Positions 1 through 8,528 of a DNA stretch of 64,000 nt are shown one piece after another. This DNA comes from Flavivirga algicola (GTDB taxonomy: Bacteria > Bacteroidota > Bacteroidia > Flavobacteriales > Flavobacteriaceae). The first letter of the stretch is position 1. Each line of letters opens with the position of its first letter. The stretch lies in the NCBI RefSeq assembly GCF_012910715.1, contig NZ_JABBHF010000007.1, positions 191,001-255,000 of the forward strand. Reading direction: 5' to 3'. The position numbers were made by a program, and so were the translations under genes. The notes below the pieces were generated by a model. It made no database searches. It saw only the letters and a list, made by a program, of their open reading frames with translations, and was not told where the DNA came from.

Positions 1-2
1 AA

Positions 3-242
3 CAGGCCGTTATTTCTGGTTTAGGATATTCTATCATGCCCTTAATTGGTATAAAAAATGCTATAAGTAATGAAGAGTTACAAATTATACCAGTAAAAGG
101 ACTTCCTATTACCACAAATTGGAATTTGGTTTGGTTGAGCTCTAAGAATATGACCAGTATTTCAAAAAAATTGATAGAACATATTAATGAAAATAAACAG
201 TTGTTAATAGATAAGCATTTTGGTTGGTTGGATAAATATTAA
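3..242 (+). CDS. LysR-family transcriptional regulator, C-terminal fragment
   Basis: Only the last ~79 codons are in the window; the frame is open to the left edge, and the internal Met at 36 is not the start. The reading QAVISGLGYSIMPLIGIKN resembles the end of the LysR effector-binding domain, where a G-x-G-x-S/x-x-P-L turn follows the last helix-strand unit. The DNA-binding half lies outside the window, so target and ligand cannot be named. The gene ends just before a strong bidirectional terminator shared with accD on the other strand. The family call is by pattern and moderately sure. Confidence 0.6.
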   Translation, partial: QAVISGLGYSIMPLIGIKNAISNEELQIIPVKGLPITTNWNLVWLSSKNMTSISKKLIEHINENKQLLIDKHFGWLDKY

Positions 243-261
243 ATTTCTTTAAATAGCATAA

Positions 262-297
262 AAAAGCCTTATCAAAATTAATTTTGATAAGGCTTTT
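262..297. terminator. Bidirectional terminator between the LysR gene and accD
   Basis: A perfect 17-bp inverted repeat (arms 262-278 and 281-297) with a 2-base loop; each arm has an A/T run at its outer end, so it can stop transcription arriving from either side. It sits between two convergent genes. Confidence 0.85.
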
Positions 298-323
298 GTT
301 ATTATAAAATAACGAAACACTTT

Positions 324-1181
324 TTACACTCTTAAAGGCTGATTGGTTATTAAATCAAGGTATTTATTTACCTTGTTTTTCAACTCATTTCTTACTGTAA
401 TAAAATCTAAGAAGCCATGTTCTAATAAAAATTCAGATGTTTGAAAGCCCTCTGGTAGTTCTTTTCCTGTAGTGTCTCTTACAATCCGTGGGCCTGCAAA
501 GCCAATTAAAGCTCCTGGCTCGCTAATATTAATATCGCCTAGCATAGCAAATGATGCCGTTGTACCACCAGTAGTTGGATCTGTACACAATGAAATATAA
601 GGGATTTTAGCGTCTGCCAATTGGGCTAATTTTACAGACGTTTTAGCTAATTGCATTAGGGATAATGCAGCTTCCATCATTCTTGCTCCTCCAGATTTTG
701 ATATCACCATTAAAGGAATTTTTTTCTTTAATGCATAATCTGCTGCACGTGCAATTTTCTCTCCTACAACGCTTCCCATAGAACCTCCAATAAACGCAAA
801 ATCCATACAAGCTACTACTAAGTCTTTTCCTTTGGATTTTCCTATAGCTGTACGAACAGCATCTTTTAAATTGGTTTTGTCTTGAGCATCTTTTAAACGT
901 TCTGGATACTTTTTTGTGTCAACAAATTTAAGAGGATCCTTAGATTCTAAACTAGCATCTAATTCTTTAAATTTATTGTCATCGAATAATATTTCGAAAT
1001 ATTCTTTACTTCCTATGCGAACATGATAACCGTCTTCTGGGCTTACATAGAAATTTTTCTCTAATTCTTCTGCATCAACAACTTTACCTGTAGGTGATTT
1101 ATACCAAAGCCCTTTAGGAGTATCTTTTTTCTCCTCGGTTGTTGTTGTGATTCCTTTTGTTTTTCTTTTAAACCAAGACAT
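324..1181 (-). CDS. accD: Acetyl-CoA carboxylase carboxyltransferase subunit beta
   Basis: Beta subunit of the carboxyltransferase half of acetyl-CoA carboxylase, which makes malonyl-CoA for fatty-acid synthesis together with AccA. The 285 residues match the family length, with the crotonase-like core visible as [28 protein letters not shown] and [15 protein letters not shown], which shape the acyl-CoA oxyanion holes. The N-terminal zinc ribbon normally carries two CxxC pairs; here the matching stretch (about residues 26-50) reads YKSPTGKV and [12 protein letters not shown] with no cysteine. From memory this loss is shared by other flavobacteria, so it is probably a lineage trait rather than damage. 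It is a single gene, convergent with the LysR gene. Confidence 0.95.
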   Translation of the reverse strand: MSWFKRKTKGITTTTEEKKDTPKGLWYKSPTGKVVDAEELEKNFYVSPEDGYHVRIGSKEYFEILFDDNKFKELDASLESKDPLKFVDTKKYPERLKDAQDKTNLKDAVRTAIGKSKGKDLVVACMDFAFIGGSMGSVVGEKIARAADYALKKKIPLMVISKSGGARMMEAALSLMQLAKTSVKLAQLADAKIPYISLCTDPTTGGTTASFAMLGDINISEPGALIGFAGPRIVRDTTGKELPEGFQTSEFLLEHGFLDFITVRNELKNKVNKYLDLITNQPLRV

Positions 1182-1304
1182 AATGATTTACTGTTTAACA
1201 TCCCCATGTAAAAAGGGAATCTTTTTAAAATTTAGTTAGCACTTAGATATTCCTGCTTTTTCTGGAATAACATTCACTTTTAAGGCTAGATTAAAGCCTG
1301 ACTA

Positions 1305-1312
1305 CAAAATTA
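1305..1312 (-). promoter_or_regulatory. Candidate -7 box for accD
   Basis: On the minus strand this reads TAATTTTG, matching TAnnTTTG. It would give accD a leader of roughly 115 bases, which is long for this genome. No clear TTG was found at the -33 distance, so it is a weak call. Confidence 0.3.
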
Positions 1313-1399
1313 AGTCTTTTTTTAATTTTGTGGTAACACCCTAATGATTTTATTAATTCAATAATTGTAACTGGTTGTTTTGCAGGGGTGTAAATGTAA

Positions 1400-1426
1400 A
1401 AAGACTCTGTGTTATACAGAGTCTTT
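1400..1426 (-). terminator. Terminator of fbaA
   Basis: An 11-bp perfect stem (1400-1410 with 1416-1426) and 5-base loop lie about 30 bases past the fbaA stop codon. On the minus strand the stem runs into a short T-rich stretch. Confidence 0.75.
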
Positions 1427-1456
1427 GATATATTTTTGTAGTAAATTCACCTAAAA

Positions 1457-2524
1457 TTATAAGGTGTTTACATTGTTTAAATCTTCAAAAGCCTTTTTTA
1501 AACGTTCTACAAAAGTAAGCTCACCTTTACGTAACCATACACGTGGGTCATAGAATTTTTTATTTGGAACGTCATCTCCATCAGGGTTTCCTATCTGTGC
1601 TTTTAAATACTCAGATTTTTCGCCCATATAGTCGCGAATACCACTCATAAATGCGTATTGTAAATCGGTATCGATGTTCATTTTTATAACACCGTAGCTA
1701 ATACCTTCGCGAATTTCTTCTACTGTTGAACCAGAACCGCCGTGGAAAACAAAATCAATGTGGTTTGCTTCAACACCATATTTTTCAGAAATATATTCTT
1801 GAGAATTTTTTAAGATTTTTGGAGTTAATTTTACGTTTCCAGGTTTGTAAACTCCATGAACGTTACCAAATGCTGCTGCAATAGTAAATCTAGGACTTAC
1901 TTTGCTAAGTTCTTCGTAAGCGTATGCAACTTCTTCTGGTTGCGTATATAATTTAGAGTCATCGACATCTGTATTATCTACACCATCTTCTTCACCACCT
2001 GTAATTCCAAGTTCTATCTCGAGTGTCATGTCCATTTTACTCATGCGCTCTAAATAGGTTTTGCATATTTCAATATTTTCTTCAATTGGTTCTTCTGAAA
2101 GGTCAATCATGTGCGAACTGAAAAGTGATTTTCCTGTTTCTGCAAAATGTTTTTCACTGGCATCTAATAAACCATCAATCCAAGGTAATAGTTTTTTTGC
2201 ACAGTGGTCTGTATGTAAAATTACTGGTACACCATAGGCTTCAGATAATGTATGCACGTGTTTAGCACCTGCAACGGCACCAGCAATGGCTGCTTTTTGT
2301 CCGTCATTACTTAAACCTTTACCTGCATTAAATTGTGCGCCTCCATTTGAAAACTGGATAATTACAGGGGCATTTAAATCTCTGGCAGTTTCTAATACAC
2401 CATTGATGGTATCTGAACCTATAACGTTAACTGCTGGTAATGCATAATTGTTAGCTTTAGCATGATTGAAAATAGCTTGAACTTCATCACCTGTTGCTAC
2501 ACCTGGTTTTATATTGTGTCCCAT
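1457..2524 (-). CDS. fbaA: Class II fructose-bisphosphate aldolase
   Basis: Zinc-dependent aldolase that interconverts fructose-1,6-bisphosphate with dihydroxyacetone phosphate and glyceraldehyde-3-phosphate in glycolysis and gluconeogenesis. At 355 residues it fits the longer, E. coli FbaA-like class IIA form. HTDHCAKKLLPW holds the zinc-binding His, LEIELGITGGEEDG the metal and substrate loop, and HGGSGSTVEEI plus MNIDTDLQYA the phosphate-binding segments. It has its own minus-strand promoter and a terminator, so it looks monocistronic. Confidence 0.97.
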   Translation of the reverse strand: MGHNIKPGVATGDEVQAIFNHAKANNYALPAVNVIGSDTINGVLETARDLNAPVIIQFSNGGAQFNAGKGLSNDGQKAAIAGAVAGAKHVHTLSEAYGVPVILHTDHCAKKLLPWIDGLLDASEKHFAETGKSLFSSHMIDLSEEPIEENIEICKTYLERMSKMDMTLEIELGITGGEEDGVDNTDVDDSKLYTQPEEVAYAYEELSKVSPRFTIAAAFGNVHGVYKPGNVKLTPKILKNSQEYISEKYGVEANHIDFVFHGGSGSTVEEIREGISYGVIKMNIDTDLQYAFMSGIRDYMGEKSEYLKAQIGNPDGDDVPNKKFYDPRVWLRKGELTFVERLKKAFEDLNNVNTL

Positions 2525-2559
2525 TGTATTGTTTTAATTGATTTATAATTTTGACTGAC

Positions 2560-2592
2560 CAAAAGTAATGATTTTTATAGATTCTATGTCAA
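2560..2592 (-). promoter_or_regulatory. Promoter of fbaA
   Basis: On the minus strand a TACTTTTG box (2567-2560) matches TAnnTTTG and a TTG (2592-2590) lies 22 bases upstream. The box is 36 bases before the start codon. Confidence 0.5.
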
Positions 2593-2678
2593 TGATTTAA
2601 ATTGAAAATACAATTTGAAAGCTAAAACGTTGTAGTTTAGAAGCAAGCTGGCGTGTTACTGATTTAATGACAATTCAT

Positions 2679-5204
2679 TTAAAAGGGATAGTTTATACCT
2701 ATGTTATAAGTAGCATTTGAGAAGTTATAATCGTTAAACCATCGATTTTGATCTCTATAAAAAGGATCATAAGTTTTAAAACCTATGTCAAAACGAAATA
2801 CAAAAAAACTAAAATCATAACGAAGGCCAAAGCCAGAGCCTACGGCTATATCTTTTAACGAATTAAAGTTTGTAAATGTGGCACTAGCGTCTTCTACGTT
2901 ATCTAATACATTCCAAATATTTCCAGCATCAACAAAGATAGCCCCATTTAAATCTTCGAATATATTGAAGCGTTGCTCAGCATTCAAGGCTATTTTTAAG
3001 TTGGCTTCATTAAACTCATTGATGGTTTCAGAGCTACCTGGGCCTAAACCGTAAGCTGTCCATGCACGATTATCGTTGGGGCCACCTGCAAAGAAACTTT
3101 TTGAAAATGGTATACTGGTAGAGTTTCCGTAAGGAATGGCAATGCCTAAAAAACTTCTTATGGCCAATACATTCTTTTTTCCTAAATCCCAATGTTTTGT
3201 ATAATCGAATTCTGTTTTTACATACTGTGAATAGGCAACATCAAAAATTTCGTAACGATCATCACTATTTTTCTTTAAGCCCAATAGTTTTGAAGTATTT
3301 GCAAGTAAATTGCCTGCTAGTTCTAGTTTGAAACGAAAGATTGAAAAGTCGTCATCAAACAAGTTGGTACGTTCGTCGTTAACAAAGCTAAAGCTGGAAG
3401 AAAGTATAAGGTTGTCTTCTGTTAATCGCTCTTTACGTTCATCAATACTATTTATTGTTGCTAATTGACTATCGGATATCTCACTAGGAGTTTGTGGGTT
3501 CAAGGCGTAATTTAAAAAAGCATCTGTTTGGCTAGGAATGCTTAAATCTGTATTTGAATCTATATAATTAACATCTTTTGCAATTTGATTTAGAGACTCA
3601 TAAGAATTTTGATAGATTCCAAAATAATTATTTACATTAAGATTTCTAACGTATTGGGCATTAAATAAATCGAGTCTGTTGCTTACTTTTTTATTTGGAT
3701 ACCAGTTATAATTAAACGTACCACTAAAAGTTTGTTTGTCTAATCCTATGTTTGTCTGACTGGTTGCTGAAAGGCTCATTCGTGTAGAAGGAGACATGTA
3801 CTTAGGAATGATACTCTCAGTATTGAAAGGTGAAAATAGCCTGGGGATGGTTAGTTTGAAATCGATACCTATTTCGTTAATATCAAAAAATGGGTCTTCA
3901 AGATTGTTTTTATCTTTTGAAGCGCCTATAGATCCAATAGCCGAGACTTCAAGAGTTTCTGCTCCTCTAAAAATATTTCTGATTAATAGACTCGGATTTA
4001 ATGAAAACCCAACGGTTTGAATATTGCTCTGCGAAGCATCGGCACTAAAGCCTAAGCTGAACTTTTTTAAAGGTGTTAACCTAATGGTATCTGTTAGTGT
4101 ATTGTCGGGATTCTCTATATATTCAATATTTGGGTATTTAAAGGTGCGTAATTCATTTAAATGCCTGTAAGTGCGCGTTCTATCGAGATCTCTAAAAACA
4201 GCGCCTGGGTTTATAAATATAGCGTCTGTGAGTGCTTCTGGTCTGTAGCGTATTTTATCGTAGCTATAGAGTTTGTAACCATTGTAAGTAATGGAATCTT
4301 GAAATGGTTTTCCCCTATTTTCAAATATGTAATCTGTTATAATGTTTACATCTTTAATTTTGAATATTTCAAAAGGTTCCCTTCTAATGGAATCTTGTGT
4401 TCTAATGGCCCTATCTTGAATTTGAATCCCGACATTTACCTTCTTATTAGTGCCAACGGTATCTATTTCGAAAGTGATGTAATCTTGATCAAAGTGAAAT
4501 ATCCCCGAGTTGCGTAATTCATTAGAAATCCTATCGCGTTCTTGTTCAAAATTAGTAGTCTTATATTGTTCGTTTGGTTTTATTAAAGCGTTCCGTTTAA
4601 TATTTTGATATAAAGAATCTATGATGGGAGATTTTACTTTTTCTGAAATAGAATCTATTATAAAAGGAGTTCCTGTTTTTACTTCATACTTAACGCTTGC
4701 TCTTTTGTCCGCATTCTTTTTTATGTCATAAGCCGTTTTAACATCAAACCAACCATTGTTTATGTAGTAATCTTGAAGGCGTTTTACAGATTTTTTTGTT
4801 TTCTCTTCGTTTAAAATTACTGGAACTTCCCCGGTTTTACGCAGCCAATTATTAAATCCTACAGAAGAATTTTTTAATCGATATAATTGTTTTTTTGATA
4901 ATTTTTTGGTTAATCGAGCTCTACGTTTGGGATTTTCATCCAACCATTCTTCAAATAGTGAATCCCTATTGTTACGAGCTAAATTATAAATGTGTAAACG
5001 TAACGGGATACCCGCAATTTTCCTGTTGGGTTTTTGGTATAATAAATTGTTTATGGTTTCTGTATTGTCTTTTTTGTCATTTACTAATACCGTGGTATTG
5101 GTAAGTAAATGTTCATTTTCGGCAACTCTTTTTGTACTATCACAGGATAAAACGTATCCTGTCAATACTAAGAAGATTAATATTTTCGAGAGCTGTTTTT
5201 TCAA
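2679..5204 (-). CDS. tamL: TamL, outer-membrane translocation and assembly lipoprotein (BamA/TamA-like)
   Basis: Bacteroidota version of TamA, an Omp85-family beta-barrel that works with TamB in outer-membrane biogenesis. The N-terminus is a lipoprotein signal with the lipobox Cys at residue 21 (GYVLSC), the feature that separates TamL from TamA. POTRA-like repeats follow (roughly residues 30-390), including the FIIDSI and NSGIFHFDQDYITFEIDT segments. The C-terminal half is a 16-strand-type barrel with the Omp85 barrel signature region FFAGGPNDNRAWTAYGLGPG, and the chain ends in an aromatic residue (INYPF). Length of 841 is as expected. The divergent TrmH gene next door is, as I recall, a common flavobacterial neighbour. 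tamB is not in the window. Confidence 0.88.
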   Translation of the reverse strand: MKKQLSKILIFLVLTGYVLSCDSTKRVAENEHLLTNTTVLVNDKKDNTETINNLLYQKPNRKIAGIPLRLHIYNLARNNRDSLFEEWLDENPKRRARLTKKLSKKQLYRLKNSSVGFNNWLRKTGEVPVILNEEKTKKSVKRLQDYYINNGWFDVKTAYDIKKNADKRASVKYEVKTGTPFIIDSISEKVKSPIIDSLYQNIKRNALIKPNEQYKTTNFEQERDRISNELRNSGIFHFDQDYITFEIDTVGTNKKVNVGIQIQDRAIRTQDSIRREPFEIFKIKDVNIITDYIFENRGKPFQDSITYNGYKLYSYDKIRYRPEALTDAIFINPGAVFRDLDRTRTYRHLNELRTFKYPNIEYIENPDNTLTDTIRLTPLKKFSLGFSADASQSNIQTVGFSLNPSLLIRNIFRGAETLEVSAIGSIGASKDKNNLEDPFFDINEIGIDFKLTIPRLFSPFNTESIIPKYMSPSTRMSLSATSQTNIGLDKQTFSGTFNYNWYPNKKVSNRLDLFNAQYVRNLNVNNYFGIYQNSYESLNQIAKDVNYIDSNTDLSIPSQTDAFLNYALNPQTPSEISDSQLATINSIDERKERLTEDNLILSSSFSFVNDERTNLFDDDFSIFRFKLELAGNLLANTSKLLGLKKNSDDRYEIFDVAYSQYVKTEFDYTKHWDLGKKNVLAIRSFLGIAIPYGNSTSIPFSKSFFAGGPNDNRAWTAYGLGPGSSETINEFNEANLKIALNAEQRFNIFEDLNGAIFVDAGNIWNVLDNVEDASATFTNFNSLKDIAVGSGFGLRYDFSFFVFRFDIGFKTYDPFYRDQNRWFNDYNFSNATYNIGINYPF

Positions 5205-5279
5205 ATGAAATTAATTCAAATTATAATTTTTACGAATGGACTTCAATTAAAGAAATGTAATTCTGTCTATTTTGGACTC

Positions 5280-5287
5280 AAAAGTAC
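5280..5287 (-). promoter_or_regulatory. Candidate -7 box for tamL
   Basis: Minus-strand TACTTTTG matches TAnnTTTG about 75 bases before the tamL start. No TTG at the expected distance, so only tentative. Confidence 0.3.
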
Positions 5288-5454
5288 ATTTTTTCAGGTG
5301 TTTATTTTTATTTTTTTTCAAAGGGTGCATGTAAGACCAGAAAAATTTTAGTATTAGATATTTGCTTTGAAAAAAATATTTAAAAGATTTTAGTCTGAAA
5401 CAACCGTATTTTTCATTTCTTTATAAAATAAAATATCACGTTAACTTAGATTAC

Positions 5455-6180
5455 ATGCTCTCTAAAAGCCATATAAAATTAATAACGAGTTTAAAACAGA
5501 AAAAATATAGACTGCAACATGGCTTTTTTGTTGTTGAGGGTGTTAAAACAATAAAAGAGTTGTTACAATCTAAATTAATACTTCATGCTTTATATACAAC
5601 AGAATCTTTCAATATTGATGCCAAAAATGAAATTTTAATTACCGAAGTGGAATTAAAGCGCATAAGTTTTTTAACGACACCTAATAAGGCACTTGCTATT
5701 TTTAAAATTCCTGAAGCGAAATCGATTGGAGAAAATGGACTTATTTTAGCATTAGATGCCGTTAGAGACCCTGGAAACTTAGGAACGATTATTAGACTTT
5801 GTGATTGGTTTGGTGTTAAAGATTTGGTTTGTAGCAAGGAAACGGTAGATTGTTTTAACCCGAAAGTTATACAGGCTACAATGGGGTCTATTACCAGAGT
5901 AAATATTAGTTATGTGGATTTAGAGCGGTTTTTAAACGAAACAGGCTTACCAATTTATGGGGCTTTTATGGATGGAGAAACAGTTTACGATATACAATTG
6001 CCAGAAAAAGGGATTTTGGTAATGGGAAATGAAGCTAATGGTGTTTCTAAAGAAGTAGAAGCATTTATAAATACAAAAGTCTCCATTCCCAGATTTGGTG
6101 ATTTACAAGCTACAGAAAGTTTAAATGTAGCTACTGCAACGGCTATTTTATTGAATGAATTTAGAAGGGTGAACTTTTAG
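5455..6180 (+). CDS. TrmH/SpoU-family RNA 2'-O-methyltransferase
   Basis: SAM-dependent enzyme methylating a ribose 2'-hydroxyl in rRNA or tRNA. The N-terminal ~90 residues form a substrate-binding domain (HGFFVVEGVKTIKELL). The knotted SPOUT domain follows with its three motifs: DAVRDPGNLGTIIRLCDWFG (motif 1, with the catalytic Arg in NLGTIIR), LVMGNEANGVSKE (motif 2) and IPRFGDLQATESLNVATA (motif 3, forming the SAM-binding knot). Its 241 residues fit the family. The exact nucleotide target cannot be read from the sequence. It diverges from tamL. Confidence 0.9.
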   Translation: MLSKSHIKLITSLKQKKYRLQHGFFVVEGVKTIKELLQSKLILHALYTTESFNIDAKNEILITEVELKRISFLTTPNKALAIFKIPEAKSIGENGLILALDAVRDPGNLGTIIRLCDWFGVKDLVCSKETVDCFNPKVIQATMGSITRVNISYVDLERFLNETGLPIYGAFMDGETVYDIQLPEKGILVMGNEANGVSKEVEAFINTKVSIPRFGDLQATESLNVATATAILLNEFRRVNF

Positions 6181-6208
6181 TGTTCGATTGGCAGTGTTCC
6201 AATAGTCA

Positions 6209-6781
6209 TTAAGATTGGTTTTTTTCTAAATAATTATTGATTATGTGATCATCCCATACTTGTGCTTCAATATACCTATCATATTTCAAATTCTCTTGAG
6301 ATGACCATTTGTCTTTAGAGGGAATTCCGTATTGATTCAATAACTTTTGAATTTCATCTAACAAATATATTTGACCATTACAAGCTTTTCTATATTTAGC
6401 AAGTTTAGGCTCGTCGTAAAACTGAAATGATACCATGCTATCTGGGTAGGTGAAACTTATTTGTTCTGGTTTTATATTTGTCAAAGGAATCTTGACAACA
6501 CCTGGGTTCGCATAGCAAGATTGCATCCATTCACATTTGCCCAAAGTAAAATAAGATGGACTGCTACTTTTTGGTTTCCCTCCTTTAGCAATAAACCCTT
6601 CTCTTAGCCTTTTTTCTAAAGCAAATCTTAATTCGACATAATTAGAAGGTCTTTTACTGTTAAAACCAACAGATATGTTGTTTTGAATTTTTTTAGCCTC
6701 TTCAAGTTTGTTTTGAGTAATGTTGAGAAATGGGCCTTGTTCAATTTCGTAGTAGTGATACAAAAACTCAGGTATATCCAT
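6209..6781 (-). CDS. Uncharacterised cytoplasmic protein, possibly ADP-ribosyltransferase-like
   Basis: Unknown protein of 190 residues. An upstream in-frame Met at 6832 would overlap porT by 23 bases; the Met at 6781 (MDIPEFLYHYYE) avoids this and has no signal peptide. The order of elements recalls small ADP-ribosyltransferase folds of the DarT type: LYHYYEIEQ near the N-terminus, PSYFTLG in the middle, ISFTYPDSM, and YIEAQVWDDHI near the C-terminus where the catalytic Glu of such enzymes lies. That is a fold-level impression, not an established family assignment. It follows porT closely and is probably co-transcribed with ubiE and porT. Confidence 0.6.
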   Translation of the reverse strand: MDIPEFLYHYYEIEQGPFLNITQNKLEEAKKIQNNISVGFNSKRPSNYVELRFALEKRLREGFIAKGGKPKSSSPSYFTLGKCEWMQSCYANPGVVKIPLTNIKPEQISFTYPDSMVSFQFYDEPKLAKYRKACNGQIYLLDEIQKLLNQYGIPSKDKWSSQENLKYDRYIEAQVWDDHIINNYLEKNQS

Positions 6782-6809
6782 TAAGTATTTGATTGAAGTT
6801 TGGTTTAAA

Positions 6810-7538
6810 CTATTGAAAGGTAAAATTAACAAATACGCCTCTGGTTTTCATGCCAGCAATGTTACTGGTCCAGGGACTATTGGGGTCTTTATCTCTAACA
6901 AGTTCATCGCCTATTCCAAAAAGTCCACGAATAGAAGGTGTGAATTTAAAGTTATATAAGTATAAATCTATCCCAAATCCAAGTTCATAAAACAATGAAT
7001 TCTTTTTGGTTCTAAATTGTCCATTTTTATTGTCTTCAGGGTTGTTTTCATTACTAGATAAGTTCAAGGCCGTAGAAAATCCACCTACAATAAAAGGTTT
7101 AAAATTATTCACGCGTTTGGTTGAAATCTTTACCAATAAGGGTAAATGTATGTAGGTTGATTTAACTTCCCTGATTAAATCTGAATTATTAAACGTTGTA
7201 CCAGCAAAATACGTTTGACTATAATATAACTCCCGCGTTGTAATTAATAAGCCTGGTTCTAAGCGTAAATCAATAAAGCTATTGATGCGTAAATTTCCAA
7301 TTAGACCAACACTGAAACCCGGGCTTTTTTTTACGTAGATATCTCGCAAATCTTCTTCATAATCAAAATTAAAATCGTAGCTATTAATCCCTAAAAAGTA
7401 TCCCCAGCGTAATAATTTGTTATCTGTGGATCCTCTTCCTTGATTGGCATCATAAGTCACTTTTTCTTTGCTAAAAAGCTGCGCACTAGATGCTTGTACG
7501 ATAAATAAAAATGATAGTAATGCAAAAAATCGCTTCAT
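6810..7538 (-). CDS. porT: PorT-like outer-membrane protein of the type IX secretion system
   Basis: PorT (SprT) is an outer-membrane-associated beta-barrel needed for T9SS secretion and gliding in Bacteroidota. The 242 residues start with a signal peptide (MKRFFALLSFLFIVQASSAQ) and continue as alternating beta strands typical of the outer-membrane beta-barrel fold, ending in FVNFTFQ. The WGYFLGINSYDFNFDY stretch after the signal and the position just downstream of ubiE are both characteristic of flavobacterial porT as I remember it. The gap to ubiE is 5 bases, so they form an operon. Other barrel proteins share the fold, but the neighbourhood supports PorT. Confidence 0.82.
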   Translation of the reverse strand: MKRFFALLSFLFIVQASSAQLFSKEKVTYDANQGRGSTDNKLLRWGYFLGINSYDFNFDYEEDLRDIYVKKSPGFSVGLIGNLRINSFIDLRLEPGLLITTRELYYSQTYFAGTTFNNSDLIREVKSTYIHLPLLVKISTKRVNNFKPFIVGGFSTALNLSSNENNPEDNKNGQFRTKKNSLFYELGFGIDLYLYNFKFTPSIRGLFGIGDELVRDKDPNSPWTSNIAGMKTRGVFVNFTFQ

Positions 7539-7543
7539 ATTTA

Positions 7544-8269
7544 TTACTTAGATGATTTGTAAATTGTTGCCACACCAAAAGTTTGTGGAAAATCTTCAAC
7601 ATTAATAAACCCAATTTTACGCAAAATATTGTTTAAAGCTTCTCCATAAGGAAAAACCGAGGCAGATTCGCACAAATATTTGTAAGCACTTCTGTCTTTT
7701 GAAAATAGTTTTCCAATAAGCGGTAAAATGTGTTTAGTGTAAAACTTGTAGCCCTGTTTGTATGGTGTTTTTGAAGGGATAGATGTTTCCAATATTACAA
7801 AAGTTCCTTTTGGTTTTAATACCCTAAAGATTTCTTTTAAACCATTTTCTAGAGTTTCAAAATTCCTCACACCAAAGGCCACGGTAATGGCATCAAACGA
7901 GTTGTCCTCAAAAGGCATATTTTCGCTATCACCCAAAACCATTTCTATTTTAGATTCTAAAGCTTTTTTCTTAATTTTTTCTTTACCAATTTCCAACATG
8001 CCGCTACTAATATCTAAACCTATAATTTTAGAAGCATTAGTTTCGGCTAGATTAATGGCTAAATCTCCAGTTCCTGTAGCAATATCCAAAATAGTCTCGG
8101 GAGTACTTTCTTTAACAAGCTTCACCACTTTTTTTCGCCATTTAATATCTATTCCAAAAGAAATAACACGGTTTAAACCGTCGTAATCTTCAGAAATAGT
8201 ATCAAACATTTTAGTGACTTGCTCTTTTTTGCCTAAATCACTGTTTTTGTAGGGTTTAATTTTTGACAA
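7544..8269 (-). CDS. ubiE: Demethylmenaquinone methyltransferase (UbiE/MenG)
   Basis: SAM-dependent C-methyltransferase of the last step of menaquinone synthesis; this clade normally uses menaquinone only, so menG describes the likely role best. At 241 residues it shows the Rossmann SAM site [16 protein letters not shown], the acidic loop GLDISSGML, and the UbiE signatures [18 protein letters not shown] (N-terminal) and [17 protein letters not shown]. It is the first gene of an apparent operon with porT and the unknown gene downstream. Menaquinone is also the electron acceptor of the Nqr pump encoded at 28.8 kb. Confidence 0.94.
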   Translation of the reverse strand: MSKIKPYKNSDLGKKEQVTKMFDTISEDYDGLNRVISFGIDIKWRKKVVKLVKESTPETILDIATGTGDLAINLAETNASKIIGLDISSGMLEIGKEKIKKKALESKIEMVLGDSENMPFEDNSFDAITVAFGVRNFETLENGLKEIFRVLKPKGTFVILETSIPSKTPYKQGYKFYTKHILPLIGKLFSKDRSAYKYLCESASVFPYGEALNNILRKIGFINVEDFPQTFGVATIYKSSK

Positions 8270-8285
8270 TGCTGTAATTTTTTGG

Positions 8286-8293
8286 CAAACCTA
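8286..8293 (-). promoter_or_regulatory. Candidate -7 box for ubiE-porT operon
   Basis: Minus-strand TAGGTTTG matches TAnnTTTG 17 bases before the ubiE start codon; no -33 TTG at the right distance. Confidence 0.4.
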
Positions 8294-8495
8294 CATAATT
8301 TATTTTTACTTTAATTATTAATTTAAGGCAAAATAAACCGAAGTGGTTTAAACAACTTCTTTGTATAGGTAATCTAGGTCAAAATTATTAAAATAAATAC
8401 TATTTGAGAAAATATAAACTTTGAAAAAGTATACATTAAATAAGGTGACAAACATTATATTTATAATATCTCATGTAGCAATATGTATTTTATAG

Positions 8496-8503
8496 TATAT
8501 TTG
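8496..8503 (+). promoter_or_regulatory. Candidate -7 box for trkAH
   Basis: TATATTTG matches TAnnTTTG and ends 25 bases before the trkA ATG. The -33 element is not obvious. Confidence 0.45.
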
Positions 8504-8528
8504 TTGCACTTTTTATGATAATCGAATA

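Noticed and set aside
3796-5208. Plus-strand open frames opposite tamL
   Set aside because: They lie antisense to a long, clearly conserved gene and show no domain or start signal.
7758-8186. 142-codon plus-strand frame opposite ubiE
   Set aside because: Antisense shadow of a well-supported methyltransferase.
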